Positions 8,815-16,994 of a DNA stretch of 33,550 bases are shown here, piece by piece. Within the stretch, counting starts at the first letter, position 1; each line of letters opens with the position of its first letter. Under the pieces are notes generated by a model. It was given only the letters and a program-made list of their open reading frames with translations, was not told the origin of the DNA and ran no database searches. The stretch spans positions 87,664 through 121,213 of the forward strand of contig NZ_FXTL01000008.1 of the NCBI RefSeq assembly GCF_900182665.1, given 5' to 3'. The DNA is from Propioniciclava tarda. Lineage in GTDB: Bacteria > Actinomycetota > Actinomycetes > Propionibacteriales > Propionibacteriaceae. The position numbers and the translations under genes are program-made.

Positions 8815-10773
8815 GTGATGATGACCTCCAACATCGACACCAGCGAGCATCGGCACCTGCCGGGCCTCGACCTTGAGCGCGAGTGCTGCGTCGTCCCGGA
8901 CGTGGCCTCGCCCGCCGGCACCCCCGTGGTCGCCCTCGTCGGCGCGCCTAACTCTGGGAAGTCGACGCTCTTCAACGGACTGACCGGCCTGCGCTCGCAC
9001 ACCGGCAACTGGCCCGGGACGTCGGTCGAGATCGCCCGCGGCCCCTGGAAGGCCAACGGTGTGGCCCTCGACCTCATCGACCTGCCGGGGGCGTACAGCC
9101 TCGACCCGATCAGCCCGGATGAGGCGCTCACGCGTGATCTGCTGGTGACCGACGGGCCGGGGCGTCCGGACTTGGTCGTCGTCCTCGCGGACGCCGCCCA
9201 CCTCGCCCGCTCGCTCTACCTCGTCACCCAGGTCCGCGAACTCAACCTGCGCTGCGTTGTCGCCTTGTCGATGAACGATGTCGCCGCCGCGCGCGGCGTG
9301 ACCGTCGACGCGGACGCCCTCGCGGCGTCCCTCGGCTGCCCGGTCGTGCCGCTGGATCCGCGCCGCCGGCGTGGACTCGATCGCCTCGGGGACGCCGTGG
9401 CCACCAGCCTGGCGGACGGCGTCCCGGCGCCGCGGACGCGACCAGAGGCGTCCGATGAACTCGCCCGCGAGGACGAGCGCTTCGCCTTCATCGACGCCGC
9501 CGCGTCGTCGGCGACGCACGACTCCGGACGCGCCCGCGTCGACTGGAGCGACCGCATCGACCGCGTCGCCACCCACTCGATCGGAGGGCCGATCGTCTTC
9601 CTGGGCGTGATGTGGCTGGTGTTCCAGGCGACGACGACGGTCGCCGCCCCCCTTCAGGACGCCCTGGACGGCTTCTTCTCCGGCCCCGTGTCGGACGCCG
9701 CGCGCGCCGGTCTGGCCGCGCTGGGCCTCGGTGGCACCTGGGTCGAGGGACTGCTGGTCAACGGGCTCATCGCGGGCGTCGGCATGCTGCTGACGTTCGT
9801 GCCGCTGATGGCGATCATGTTCGTGCTGCTCGCCCTGCTGGAGGACTCCGGCTACATGGCCCGCGCCGCGGTCGTGACCGACCGCCTCATGCGAGCGATC
9901 GGCCTGCCCGGCAAGGCGTTCCTGCCGCTGGTCGTGGGCTTCGGCTGCAACGTGCCCGCCGTCAGCGCGACGCGCATCCTGTCGAACCCGCGCCAGCGCA
10001 CGCTGACCGCGCTGCTCGTGCCGTTCACGTCCTGCAGCGCCCGCCTGACGGTCTACATGCTGCTGGCCACCACGTTCTTCGGCCGCAACGCCGGCACCGT
10101 GGTGTTCGCGCTCTACGTGACGTCGATCGTGTTCGTCATCCTGGTCGGCCTGGCCCTGCGACACACGTTGTGGCGGACCATGGGCGACGAGCCCCTGATC
10201 CTGGACCTGCCGCCCTACCAGCGCCCGACGCTCGCGATCACCGCCACCGTCACCTGGACGCGCCTGAAGGGCTTCCTCAAGACCGCGTCCGGCATCATCG
10301 TCGCCACCGTGTGCGCGGTGTGGCTGCTGCAGTCCATTCCAGCCGGGCCGGGCGCCTTCGGTGAGGTGCCGATCGAGGGCTCGCTGTACGCCGCCATGGC
10401 ACGGTTCGTGGCGCCGATCTTCGCCCCGGCCGGATTCGGCTCCTGGGAGCTGGTGTCCGCGCTGGTCGTCGGCTTCGTCGCCAAGGAGGCCGTGCTCACC
10501 TCGTGGGCGCAGACGTACGCGATCGCCGAGGGCGATCCCGGCGACCTCGGCGTCCACCTGACGAACTCGTTCGCGGCGGCGTCCGGCGGGCACACGCTCG
10601 CGGCGGTGGCGGCGTTCCTCGTCTTCGTGCTGGCCTACACGCCCTGCGTGGCCACCCTGGCCGCGCAGAAGCGCGAGATCGGCCTGCGCTGGACGCTGTT
10701 TGGCGTCCTCATCAACCTCACGGTCGCTTGGCTGGCGGCTGTTGCCGTGTTCAACGTGGCGAGCCTGCTGTGA
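8815..10773 (+). CDS. feoB: Ferrous iron transporter B (GTPase permease)
   Basis: The 652-residue product imports Fe2+ across the cytoplasmic membrane. Its N-terminal G domain has the P-loop GAPNSGKS at residues 43-50, the G2/switch stretch HTGNWPGTSVE, and the G3 motif DLPGAYSL. The G4 position reads ALSMNDVAA, where the usual Asn of NxxD is Ser. Two Gate motifs are visible in the membrane part: GFGCNVPAVSATRI, with the transport-associated Cys, and the later segment FVAKEAVLTSW, followed by several hydrophobic helices. The start may be GTG 8815 or ATG 8818 or 8821. The C-terminus overlaps a small FeoC-like gene. It is shorter than the E. coli protein but normal for actinobacteria as far as I know. 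Confidence 0.95.
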   Translation: MMMTSNIDTSEHRHLPGLDLERECCVVPDVASPAGTPVVALVGAPNSGKSTLFNGLTGLRSHTGNWPGTSVEIARGPWKANGVALDLIDLPGAYSLDPISPDEALTRDLLVTDGPGRPDLVVVLADAAHLARSLYLVTQVRELNLRCVVALSMNDVAAARGVTVDADALAASLGCPVVPLDPRRRRGLDRLGDAVATSLADGVPAPRTRPEASDELAREDERFAFIDAAASSATHDSGRARVDWSDRIDRVATHSIGGPIVFLGVMWLVFQATTTVAAPLQDALDGFFSGPVSDAARAGLAALGLGGTWVEGLLVNGLIAGVGMLLTFVPLMAIMFVLLALLEDSGYMARAAVVTDRLMRAIGLPGKAFLPLVVGFGCNVPAVSATRILSNPRQRTLTALLVPFTSCSARLTVYMLLATTFFGRNAGTVVFALYVTSIVFVILVGLALRHTLWRTMGDEPLILDLPPYQRPTLAITATVTWTRLKGFLKTASGIIVATVCAVWLLQSIPAGPGAFGEVPIEGSLYAAMARFVAPIFAPAGFGSWELVSALVVGFVAKEAVLTSWAQTYAIAEGDPGDLGVHLTNSFAAASGGHTLAAVAAFLVFVLAYTPCVATLAAQKREIGLRWTLFGVLINLTVAWLAAVAVFNVASLL

Positions 10774-11069
10774 GCGGACCGCTGACGCGCGTCCTGGACG
10801 CCTTCGAGGCGGGCGCGTCCAGCCTGGCCGAGGTGCAGGCGTCCACCGGTCTCAGTCGGGACGTCGTCGACGCCAGCGTCGACCACCTGATCCGGCTCGG
10901 ACGCCTCGACGCCCGCGAGCTGGCGATGGGCTGCCCGTCCGGTGGCTGCGGCGGGTGCGCCAGCGGGACGACCGAGGGGACCGCCGGGTGCGGCGCGCCA
11001 GGCCCGTCGTCCGGACGCCACGGGCCGGCGTTGGTCGCGCTGACGCTGCGCCGCCCGGCGACCGCTTGA
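10770..11069 (+). CDS. Small winged-helix, Cys-rich FeoC-like protein
   Basis: This 99-residue protein follows feoB with a GTG start overlapping the feoB TGA. Residues 1-50 form a helix-turn-helix-like unit (LTRVLDAFEAGASSLAEVQ, then LSRDVVDASVDHLIRLGRL). A Cys cluster follows, with two Cys in CPSGGCGGC spaced like an iron-sulfur site, and a further Cys after a Gly/Thr-rich spacer. This layout matches FeoC, a small winged-helix protein with Cys residues that can hold an iron-sulfur cluster and stabilise or sense FeoB. Sequence similarity to the enterobacterial FeoC is low, so the name rests on architecture and position. Confidence 0.6.
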   Translation: MSGPLTRVLDAFEAGASSLAEVQASTGLSRDVVDASVDHLIRLGRLDARELAMGCPSGGCGGCASGTTEGTAGCGAPGPSSGRHGPALVALTLRRPATA

Positions 11070-11076
11070 GGCGACG

Positions 11077-11082
11077 TAGACT
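11077..11082 (+). promoter_or_regulatory. Putative murI -10 element
   Basis: TAGACT lies eight bases before the murI GTG and no ribosome binding site is present, suggesting a leaderless transcript. Confidence 0.4.
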
Positions 11083-11090
11083 GCTCGGCC

Positions 11091-11906
11091 GTGACGGCGT
11101 CCATCGATTTGCCCATCGGGATCTTCGACTCGGGCTTCGGCGGCCTGACGGTCGCGCGAGCGGTCTGGGACCAGCTGCCGAACGAGGACATCGTCTATCT
11201 CGGCGATACGGCCCGCGCCCCCTACGGCGACAAGACCATTCCGGAGGTTCGCGAATACGCGCTCGAGTGCCTCGATCACCTCTACGAGTCCGGGGTGAAG
11301 GCGCTGGTCATCGCGTGCAATTCGGCCTCGTCCGCGGTGCTGCGGGACGCCCGGGAGCGCTACGACGTGCCGGTGATCGAGGTGATCCTGCCCGCGGCCC
11401 GGCGCGCGGTGAAGGTCAGCAAGACCGGACGCATCGGCGTGATCTGCACCGAGGCCACGGCGACGAGCCGCAGCTATGACGACGCGGTGGCGGCGGTTCC
11501 GGGTGTGGAACTGCTGACACAGCCGTGCCCGCTCTTCGTGGAGTACGTCGAGCGTGGGATCACCGGCGGCCCCGAGCTGCTCGGCGTGGCCGAGGGCTAC
11601 CTAGCAGGCTTGCGCGAGCAGGGGATCGACACCCTGATCCTCGGCTGCACGCATTACCCGCTGCTGACGGGCGTGATCGCCTACGTGCTCGGGCAAGAGG
11701 TGACGCTGGTCAGCTCGGCCGAGGAGTGCGCCAAGGAGGTTTTCCACACCCTCACGGACCTCGATCTGGTGCACGCCCAGGCGCGGGAGGCGTCCAGGAC
11801 GTTTCTGACGACGGGCAATCCGGAGCGGTTCGAAGGCATCGGACGCCGCCTGACGGGCGGCTTCGTGGACGGCGTCGAGCAGGTCGTCGCCGTCTCGCGC
11901 GGCTAG
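11091..11906 (+). CDS. murI: Glutamate racemase
   Basis: The 271-residue enzyme makes D-glutamate for peptidoglycan. The catalytic pair of Cys is visible: Cys76 in VIACNSAS and Cys186 in LGCTHYPLL. The N-terminal substrate loop IGIFDSGFGGLTV and YLGDTARAPYG are both conserved. The GTG at 11091 is the likely start because the reading frame before it has no family similarity and a -10-like TAGACT sits just upstream. In many actinobacteria murI is followed by a metallo-beta-lactamase-fold gene and then rph-rdgB. Here that middle gene is absent and a small convergent gene takes its place. Confidence 0.95.
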   Translation: MTASIDLPIGIFDSGFGGLTVARAVWDQLPNEDIVYLGDTARAPYGDKTIPEVREYALECLDHLYESGVKALVIACNSASSAVLRDARERYDVPVIEVILPAARRAVKVSKTGRIGVICTEATATSRSYDDAVAAVPGVELLTQPCPLFVEYVERGITGGPELLGVAEGYLAGLREQGIDTLILGCTHYPLLTGVIAYVLGQEVTLVSSAEECAKEVFHTLTDLDLVHAQAREASRTFLTTGNPERFEGIGRRLTGGFVDGVEQVVAVSRG

Positions 11907-11915
11907 GGCCGCCGC

Positions 11916-12053
11916 CTACTTGGCGGGGGACTGCGGCTGGTGTCCGCCGCACCAGTCGTTGGCCGGCACCATGGCCTTGACCTGCTCGACGTGCGCGCCG
12001 CAGCCGGCCCAGGTGGTCTTGCCGCAGGTCACGCACTTCACGGGACGGCACAT
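11916..12053 (-). CDS. Small Cys-rich zinc-ribbon-like protein
   Basis: The 45-residue protein begins MCRPVKCVTCGKTTWAGCG and ends near WCGGHQPQSPAK. Six Cys (one at residue 2, then CVTC, a single Cys, and a Cys with His near the end) suggest a bound metal. Small actinobacterial proteins of this kind with an MCRPV..C..CGK start are known to me as conserved hypotheticals without assigned function. The ATG at 12053 has a strong ribosome binding site, GAAGGAG. A CsoR-like palindrome lies in the promoter, with the -10-like TATTTT directly beside it, so expression may respond to copper or reactive sulfur. It is convergent with murI, and a weak CCGCC/GGCGG hairpin overlaps its stop. Confidence 0.75.
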   Translation of the reverse strand: MCRPVKCVTCGKTTWAGCGAHVEQVKAMVPANDWCGGHQPQSPAK

Positions 12054-12087
12054 CGTCGTTCTCCTTCGCTCAGGTTCCGCCGAAAAT

Positions 12088-12103
12088 ATACCCAGGGGGG
12101 TAT
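12088..12103. promoter_or_regulatory. CsoR-like operator
   Basis: ATACCCAGGGGGGTAT has perfect six-base arms ATACCC and GGGTAT around AGGG. This resembles known CsoR-family operators in actinobacteria (TACCCC-type arms around a G/C-rich centre). It lies between the small Cys-rich gene (minus strand, 35 bases away) and rph, and overlaps the likely -10 of the former. Confidence 0.62.
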
Positions 12104-12133
12104 CTAGGATCAAGTCGTGTCGGACGCCGCCGG

Positions 12134-12139
12134 TAGGGT
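12134..12139 (+). promoter_or_regulatory. Putative rph -10 element
   Basis: TAGGGT lies seven bases before the rph ATG at 12147, with the same sequence and spacing as at pncB. The rph operon therefore probably starts as a leaderless mRNA. Confidence 0.45.
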
Positions 12140-12146
12140 ACCGCTC

Positions 12147-12869
12147 ATGGCTTCACGACTCGACGGACGCGCCCCCGACCAGCTTCGGCCGGTCACGATC
12201 ACCCGCAACTGGCTCGATCACGCGGAGGGCTCGGTGCTGGTCGAGTTCGGCAAGACGCGGGTCCTGGTGGCCGCGTCGGTGACCGAGGGCGTCCCGCGCT
12301 GGCGTAAGGGCTCGGGGCTGGGCTGGGTGACGTCGGAGTACGCGATGCTCCCGCGCTCGACGAACACGCGCAGCGACCGCGAGTCGGTGAAGGGTCGCAT
12401 CGGCGGCCGCACCCACGAGATCTCTCGACTGATCGGCCGCTCACTGCGGGCCGTCATCGACTACAAAGCCCTCGGCGAGAACACGATCGTCATCGACTGC
12501 GACGTGCTGCAGGCCGACGGCGGGACGCGGACGGCGTCCATCACCGGCGCCTACGTCGCGCTGGCGGACGCCGTGAACTGGCTCCGCTCCCGGGGCGCGC
12601 TCGCGGGCGAGCCGCTGCTGGGCTCGGTGGCGGCCATCTCGGTCGGCGTGATCGACGGCGTCCCCATGCTGGACTTGCCCTACGAGGAGGACAGCCGCGC
12701 CGAGGTCGACATGAACATCGTCTGCACCGGCGAGGGCCGGTTCGTCGAGGTGCAGGGCACCGCCGAGGGCGAGCCGTTCGACCGCGACGTCCTGAACAGC
12801 CTGCTCGACCTGGGCCTGGCCGGCTGCGCCGAGCTGACCCGCCTGCAGAACGAGGCGCTCGGGCGATGA
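12147..12869 (+). CDS. rph: Ribonuclease PH
   Basis: The 240-residue enzyme is a phosphorolytic 3'-5' exoribonuclease that trims tRNA 3' ends. It begins [16 protein letters not shown] and holds [16 protein letters not shown], the basic stretch [18 protein letters not shown] that binds RNA and phosphate, and [19 protein letters not shown], a core active-site strand. An in-frame ATG-like start 30 bases earlier (12117) exists, but the ATG at 12147 matches family length and has a leaderless-type -10. The stop overlaps the start of the rdgB-thyA gene. Confidence 0.95.
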   Translation: MASRLDGRAPDQLRPVTITRNWLDHAEGSVLVEFGKTRVLVAASVTEGVPRWRKGSGLGWVTSEYAMLPRSTNTRSDRESVKGRIGGRTHEISRLIGRSLRAVIDYKALGENTIVIDCDVLQADGGTRTASITGAYVALADAVNWLRSRGALAGEPLLGSVAAISVGVIDGVPMLDLPYEEDSRAEVDMNIVCTGEGRFVEVQGTAEGEPFDRDVLNSLLDLGLAGCAELTRLQNEALGR

Positions 12870-14308
12870 AGATCGACAAGGTCGTCCTCGCGACCCGCAA
12901 CGCGAAGAAGTTGGTCGAGCTGCGGCGCACGTTCGAGGCGTCCGGGCTAGAGGTCGAGGTGCTCGGGCTGGACGACGTTGCGGCCTACCCGGAGCCCGCC
13001 GAGACCGAGCCCGACTTCGCCGGCAACGCCCTGCTGAAGGCGCGCGCCTGCGTGGCGGCGACCGGCCTGCCGGCGCTCGCGGACGACTCCGGGCTCGAGG
13101 TGGACGCCCTGAACGGCATGCCGGGGGTGCTGTCGGCACGGTGGTCGGGGCCGAAGGCGTCCGATCAGGCGAACTTGGCGCTGGTGGTGCACCAGCTGGC
13201 CGATGTGGCGGACGACGACCGCGATGCGTCCTTCGTGTGCGCGGTGGCGCTGGTCCTGCCCGACGGGAAGCACTGGCAGACCTTCGGTCGCATGCCTGGA
13301 CGCCTCGCGCGCGAGCCGCGCGGCAGCAACGGGTTCGGTTACGACCCGGCTTTCGTCGCGGAGGGCGAAACCCGCACCAACGGCGAACTCTCGGCGGAGG
13401 AGAAGGACGCCATCAGCCACCGCGGCCAGGCCGTCCGGGCGATGGTCGACGTCATCAGGGCCCTCAACGCCGGCGAGGAGCCGCTGGACGGCGCCTCGTC
13501 CAACGCGGCCGATGACGAGTATCTGGATCTGCTGGACAGGATCCTGGCCGAAGGCGTCCGCAAGGACGACCGCACCGGCACCGGCACGCTGTCGGTGTTC
13601 GGGCACCAGATGCGCTTCGACCTCGCCGAGGGCTTCCCCCTGCTGACGACGAAGCGGGTGCACGTGCGCAGCGTCTTCGGCGAGCTGCTGTGGTTCCTGC
13701 GCGGCGACACGAACGTGGGCTGGCTCCACGAGAACAAGATCACGATCTGGGACGAGTGGGCCGACGCCAACGGCGACCTGGGCCCGATCTACGGCCATCA
13801 GTGGCGGTCCTGGGGTGCCGCGGACGGCCGCACCATCGACCAGATCAACCAGGTGATCGACCAGCTCAAGACCAATCCAGATAGCCGTCGCCTGATCGTC
13901 TCGGCCTGGAACGTGGGCGAGCTCGACAAGATGGCCCTGCCGCCCTGCCATGCGTTCTTCCAGTTCTACGTCGCCGACGGCAAGCTGTCGTGCCACCTCT
14001 ACCAGCGCTCGGCGGACGTGTTCCTCGGCGTCCCGTTCAATATCGCCAGTTATGCGTTGCTGACGCACCTGATGGCCCAAGTCTGCGGGCTCCAGGTAGG
14101 GGAGTTGGTGCACACCCTGGGCGATGCCCACCTGTACGTGAACCACGTCGACCAGGCGTACGAGCAACTGTCGAGGACGCCGTTCCCGACGCTGCCGACG
14201 CTACGCCTCAACCCGGCCGTCACCGAGATCGACGCCTTCACCCTGGACGACATCGAGGTGATTGGGTACTCCCACCACCCCGGCATCAAGGCCCCGATCG
14301 CGGTATGA
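12866..14308 (+). CDS. Fusion of RdgB-type XTP/dITP pyrophosphatase and thymidylate synthase
   Basis: One open frame of 480 residues carries two whole enzymes. Residues 1 to about 203 are a RdgB/Ham1 pyrophosphatase with [48 protein letters not shown] and SHRGQA, and would clear non-canonical purine nucleotides. A linker of about 12 residues follows. Residues 219-480 are a full ThyA, with [18 protein letters not shown], the catalytic Cys361 in [19 protein letters not shown] and the C-terminal [10 protein letters not shown]. ThyA converts dUMP and methylene-tetrahydrofolate to dTMP and dihydrofolate. No in-frame ATG, GTG, TTG or stop lies at the junction, so separate ThyA translation is unlikely. 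It overlaps rph upstream and folA downstream. The protein is probably bifunctional. Confidence 0.93.
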   Translation: MKIDKVVLATRNAKKLVELRRTFEASGLEVEVLGLDDVAAYPEPAETEPDFAGNALLKARACVAATGLPALADDSGLEVDALNGMPGVLSARWSGPKASDQANLALVVHQLADVADDDRDASFVCAVALVLPDGKHWQTFGRMPGRLAREPRGSNGFGYDPAFVAEGETRTNGELSAEEKDAISHRGQAVRAMVDVIRALNAGEEPLDGASSNAADDEYLDLLDRILAEGVRKDDRTGTGTLSVFGHQMRFDLAEGFPLLTTKRVHVRSVFGELLWFLRGDTNVGWLHENKITIWDEWADANGDLGPIYGHQWRSWGAADGRTIDQINQVIDQLKTNPDSRRLIVSAWNVGELDKMALPPCHAFFQFYVADGKLSCHLYQRSADVFLGVPFNIASYALLTHLMAQVCGLQVGELVHTLGDAHLYVNHVDQAYEQLSRTPFPTLPTLRLNPAVTEIDAFTLDDIEVIGYSHHPGIKAPIAV

Positions 14309-14808
14309 CCTCCTTCATCGCCATCGCGATCGTCGCAGCCAACGGCGTCCTGGGCGACGGCGAGAAGCAGCCGTTCGAGTTCGCCGAGGACTGGGCCCGC
14401 TACAAGCGCGTCACCCTGGGTCATCCCATGATCATGGGACGCCGCACGCACGACGCCATCGGGCGCTTCCTGCCGGGCCGCACGACGATCATCGTCACGC
14501 GGCGTCCGGAGACGGTCGAGATCCCCGACGGGGTGGACGCCTACGCTGTCGCCTCGGTGGACGCCGCCCTCGACCTGGCGGCGTCCCTGGACGACGTGGT
14601 CTACGTCGCAGGTGGCGGTGAGATCTACCGACAAGCCTGGCCGCGGCTGACCGAGCTGGATCTGACCGAGGTGCACGCGGAGGCGTCCGGCCACGTCACG
14701 TTCCCCGAGATCGATCCCACGCGCTGGGTCGAGACTCGCCGCGAGCCGCTCGGGCCGTTCGACTTCGTCGGCTACGGACAGTTGGCGACCAGAGGTGAGC
14801 AGTCGTAG
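14305..14808 (+). CDS. folA: Dihydrofolate reductase
   Basis: The 167-residue enzyme regenerates tetrahydrofolate from the dihydrofolate made by the adjoining ThyA domain. It starts [19 protein letters not shown]. The conserved acid aligned with E. coli Asp27 is present in AEDWARYK, although the Trp at position 22 of E. coli is Phe here. [16 protein letters not shown] and [14 protein letters not shown] are the NADPH-binding motifs. The ATG overlaps the thyA TGA. The last residues after DFVGYGQL appear to be a short extra tail. No ribosome binding site is visible beyond the overlap, so coupled translation is likely. Confidence 0.93.
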   Translation: MTSFIAIAIVAANGVLGDGEKQPFEFAEDWARYKRVTLGHPMIMGRRTHDAIGRFLPGRTTIIVTRRPETVEIPDGVDAYAVASVDAALDLAASLDDVVYVAGGGEIYRQAWPRLTELDLTEVHAEASGHVTFPEIDPTRWVETRREPLGPFDFVGYGQLATRGEQS

Positions 14809-14943
14809 ATCGTGTAGCTGAGCACGACCTGGGACGCGCCGGCTGACATGGTCACCGACCCCTGCTTCGGCATCGACCCGCAGTCCACCTGACCGAAGGT
14901 CGCGGTGCTGAGCGCAGTAGCCTCCAGTGCGACACTGGACGCG
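14772..14943 (-). other. Possible remnant of a secreted-protein gene opposite folA/dinB
   Basis: The minus strand here reads open, with codons for QVDCGSMPKQGSVTMSAGA and then [10 protein letters not shown] before a stop at 14772. It looks like the C-terminal strand of an exported protein. The frame continues only as an antisense frame of dinB, with no start signal, and its end overlaps the 3' end of folA. I read it as a possible relic, or chance, with low confidence. Confidence 0.2.
14918..14938 (+). promoter_or_regulatory. dinB promoter with inverted repeat
   Basis: A -10-like TAGCCT (14918-14923) is followed at once by CCAGTG-CGA-CACTGG (14924-14938), a perfect six-base inverted repeat that would span the transcription start and the short leader of dinB. 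It could be an operator or a small 5' hairpin. It does not match the LexA box of actinobacteria. Confidence 0.35.
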
Positions 14944-16278
14944 ATGAGATCCACTGCCTCGATCCTCCACCTCGACCTGGACGCCTTTTTCGCGGCGGTC
15001 GAGCAGCGCGACAAGCCGTCGCTCCGGGGCAAGCCGGTGATCGTGGGTGGGCTGGGCCACCGCGGGGTCGTGTCGACGGCGTCCTACGAGGCGCGCAGGT
15101 TCGGGGTCGGCTCCGCCATGCCGATGCACGAGGCGCGGCGGCTGTGTCCGCACGCCGCCTTTCTGACCGGACGGTTCGGGGCCTACCGCGAGGCGTCCGG
15201 GATCGTCATGGGTCTGTTGCGACGACTGTCGCCGCTGGTCGAGCCGTTGAGCCTGGACGAGGCCTTCGTCGACCTGGCCGTGGACGGCCGCTCGCTGGCG
15301 TCCGGCGATCTGGCGGCGGTGGCGACCACGCTTCGCGAGGACGTCGAGGCTCAGACTTCGGGGCTGACGGCGTCCGTGGGGCTTGGGTCCAGCAAGTTCA
15401 TGGCAAAGGTGGCGTCCGAGCTGGCCAAGCCGAACGGCCTGAGGCTGATCGAGCCCGGCACGGAGGAGGCCACGATCCGTCCGCTGCCGGCGCGGGCTAT
15501 CCCCGGGGTCGGGCCAGCGACGATGGAGCGACTCGGACGCCTCGGCGTCAAGACCGTGGCGGACGTCCAGGCGCTGAGCGAGCGCGAGCTGGTCCGCGAG
15601 CTGGGGAAGGCGTCCGGCGAGGGGCTGCACCGGCTGGCGTTCGCTCGCGACGACCGGGCGGTCCAGGCCGAGCGCGAGACCAAGTCGATCTCCGTCGAGG
15701 ACACCTTCGAGCACGACGTCCGCGACCGCACCCAGCTGGCGGCGTTGATCGAGCGAGACGCGGTCACGTTGAGCGAGCGGCTCGCCAAGGCACGCCTGTT
15801 CGCCCGGACGATCACGGTGAAGGTGCGCCTCCCCGACTTCACGACCTTCACCCGGTCGCAGACGCTGGACGGCTCGACCGACCGCCCCGAGGTGATCGCG
15901 CGACAGGCCCGGTCGCTGGTCTTCGGACTCGACCTGTCCGAAGGCGTCCGGCTGCTGGGAGTCGGGGTGGCGTCCTTCACCGAGGTCGCCCAGGAGGCCC
16001 TCTTCGAGCCGGACGCCGTGGGCGTCGTCGTGGAGGAGACCTCGGCCGCCGCGCAGGCCCCGGCGACGGCCGGCGTCCGGGATCGGCGTCTGGGGTACGC
16101 GCCGGGTGCGGACGTGGTCCACGAGACCATGGGTCCGGGCTGGGTGTGGGGCTCGGGCCTGGGCCGGGTGACGGTTCGGTTCGAGACGGCGGACACCGGC
16201 CCCGGACCGGTCCGCACCTTGGCCCTGGACGACCCTGCCTTGCGTCCCGCTGACGAGCCGACGGACGCCAGCCCCTAG
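14944..16278 (+). CDS. dinB: DNA polymerase IV (Y-family)
   Basis: The 444-residue translesion polymerase has the catalytic Asp11 in LHLDLDAFFAAVEQ and Asp105/Glu106 in SLDEAFVDL. The palm and thumb follow, with TASVGLGSSKFMAKVAS and IPGVGPATMERLGRLGV as the helix-hairpin-helix. The little-finger domain ends with QEALF at residues 350-354, a good beta-clamp-binding pentapeptide. After it comes an extension of about 80 residues (ADVVHETMGPGWVWGSG, then VTVRFETADTG) that I recognise from other actinobacterial DinB proteins. I chose ATG 14944 because the preceding codons are not conserved and a promoter-like element lies before it. Confidence 0.94.
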   Translation: MRSTASILHLDLDAFFAAVEQRDKPSLRGKPVIVGGLGHRGVVSTASYEARRFGVGSAMPMHEARRLCPHAAFLTGRFGAYREASGIVMGLLRRLSPLVEPLSLDEAFVDLAVDGRSLASGDLAAVATTLREDVEAQTSGLTASVGLGSSKFMAKVASELAKPNGLRLIEPGTEEATIRPLPARAIPGVGPATMERLGRLGVKTVADVQALSERELVRELGKASGEGLHRLAFARDDRAVQAERETKSISVEDTFEHDVRDRTQLAALIERDAVTLSERLAKARLFARTITVKVRLPDFTTFTRSQTLDGSTDRPEVIARQARSLVFGLDLSEGVRLLGVGVASFTEVAQEALFEPDAVGVVVEETSAAAQAPATAGVRDRRLGYAPGADVVHETMGPGWVWGSGLGRVTVRFETADTGPGPVRTLALDDPALRPADEPTDASP

Positions 16279-16281
16279 ACT
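16276..16281 (+). promoter_or_regulatory. Putative tRNA-Leu -10 element
   Basis: TAGACT overlaps the dinB stop codon (TAG) and lies ten bases before the tRNA. It is the same hexamer as the one proposed for murI. Confidence 0.35.
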
Positions 16282-16291
16282 CGTCCGGACG

Positions 16292-16373
<82 letters not shown>

Positions 16374-16381
16374 CCGTTTGT

Positions 16382-16412
16382 CCTCCCTGTCCGACCCCGG
16401 AGCCAGGGGAGG
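16382..16412. terminator. Terminator hairpin between tRNA-Leu and tetR
   Basis: CCTCCCTG (16382-16389) and CAGGGGAGG (16404-16412) pair with one bulged G around a 14-base loop. The position between convergent genes fits a terminator that works in both directions. Confidence 0.5.
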
Positions 16413-16418
16413 CGTCCG

Positions 16419-16994
16419 TCAGTCCGGCAGCAGCGCCCGCATGGCGTTCAGTTCGACGCGCAGTCGCTGCGCCAGCGGCGTCGCCTCCACGTCGCTCCGG
16501 GCCATCGCCGTGTTCACGGCGGCCAGCAGCAGTCCCATCGCGACGCGGGCCGAGTGGGCGTCCCCCGTCCGCCTTTCGAAGGCCAGGAACAGGGGCTTGA
16601 TCAGGCACATCAGCTGCAGCAAGAGCTCGTGGCGCAGCTCGGGCTGGAAGCCGAGGGCGTCCTTGATCCGCCTGAGGTCGGCCGGCAGCGAGATGTACGG
16701 GGCGACCAGGTCGCAGGCGTCCTCGAGGATGTTCCCGGACGCCGAAGTGAAGACCTCCAGCGCCTCGGCGAGGATCTCCTCGGTGCGCAGGTCGAATACG
16801 GCGGCGGCCTTGCTCGGGTAGTAGTTGAAGAAGGTGCGCGGGGCGATGTCGACCACCGCGCAGATCTCCTCCACCGTCACTCCGGCGATGCCGCCGTCGG
16901 CACCCAACCGCAGCGCGGCCTCGTGGATCGCCTGGCGGGTGGCGGCCTTCTTCCGCTCCCGCAGTCCGGGCTCGGCCGGCCGCACGGCCATCAT
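16419..16994 (-). CDS. TetR-family transcriptional regulator
   Basis: The 191-residue protein has an N-terminal TetR DNA-binding domain (TRQAIHEAALRLGADGG, then VTVEEICAVVDIAPRTFFNYYPSKAAAVF) at about residues 20-65 and an all-helical ligand-binding part after it. Its ATG overlaps the stop codon of the transporter gene upstream on the same strand, a usual layout in which such a regulator represses its own efflux gene. That transporter is now a truncated pseudogene, so the regulator may have lost its original target. I see no palindromic operator beside it. Transcription may now come from the large operon upstream. Confidence 0.88.
   Translation of the reverse strand: MMAVRPAEPGLRERKKAATRQAIHEAALRLGADGGIAGVTVEEICAVVDIAPRTFFNYYPSKAAAVFDLRTEEILAEALEVFTSASGNILEDACDLVAPYISLPADLRRIKDALGFQPELRHELLLQLMCLIKPLFLAFERRTGDAHSARVAMGLLLAAVNTAMARSDVEATPLAQRLRVELNAMRALLPD

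Noticed and set aside
11912-11926. CCGCC/GGCGG hairpin between murI and the small Cys-rich gene as a terminator
   Set aside because: The stem is only five base pairs and overlaps the small gene's stop; too weak to list.
14924-14938. Inverted repeat considered as an SOS (LexA) box before dinB
   Set aside because: It lacks the GAAC...GTTC core used by actinobacterial LexA.
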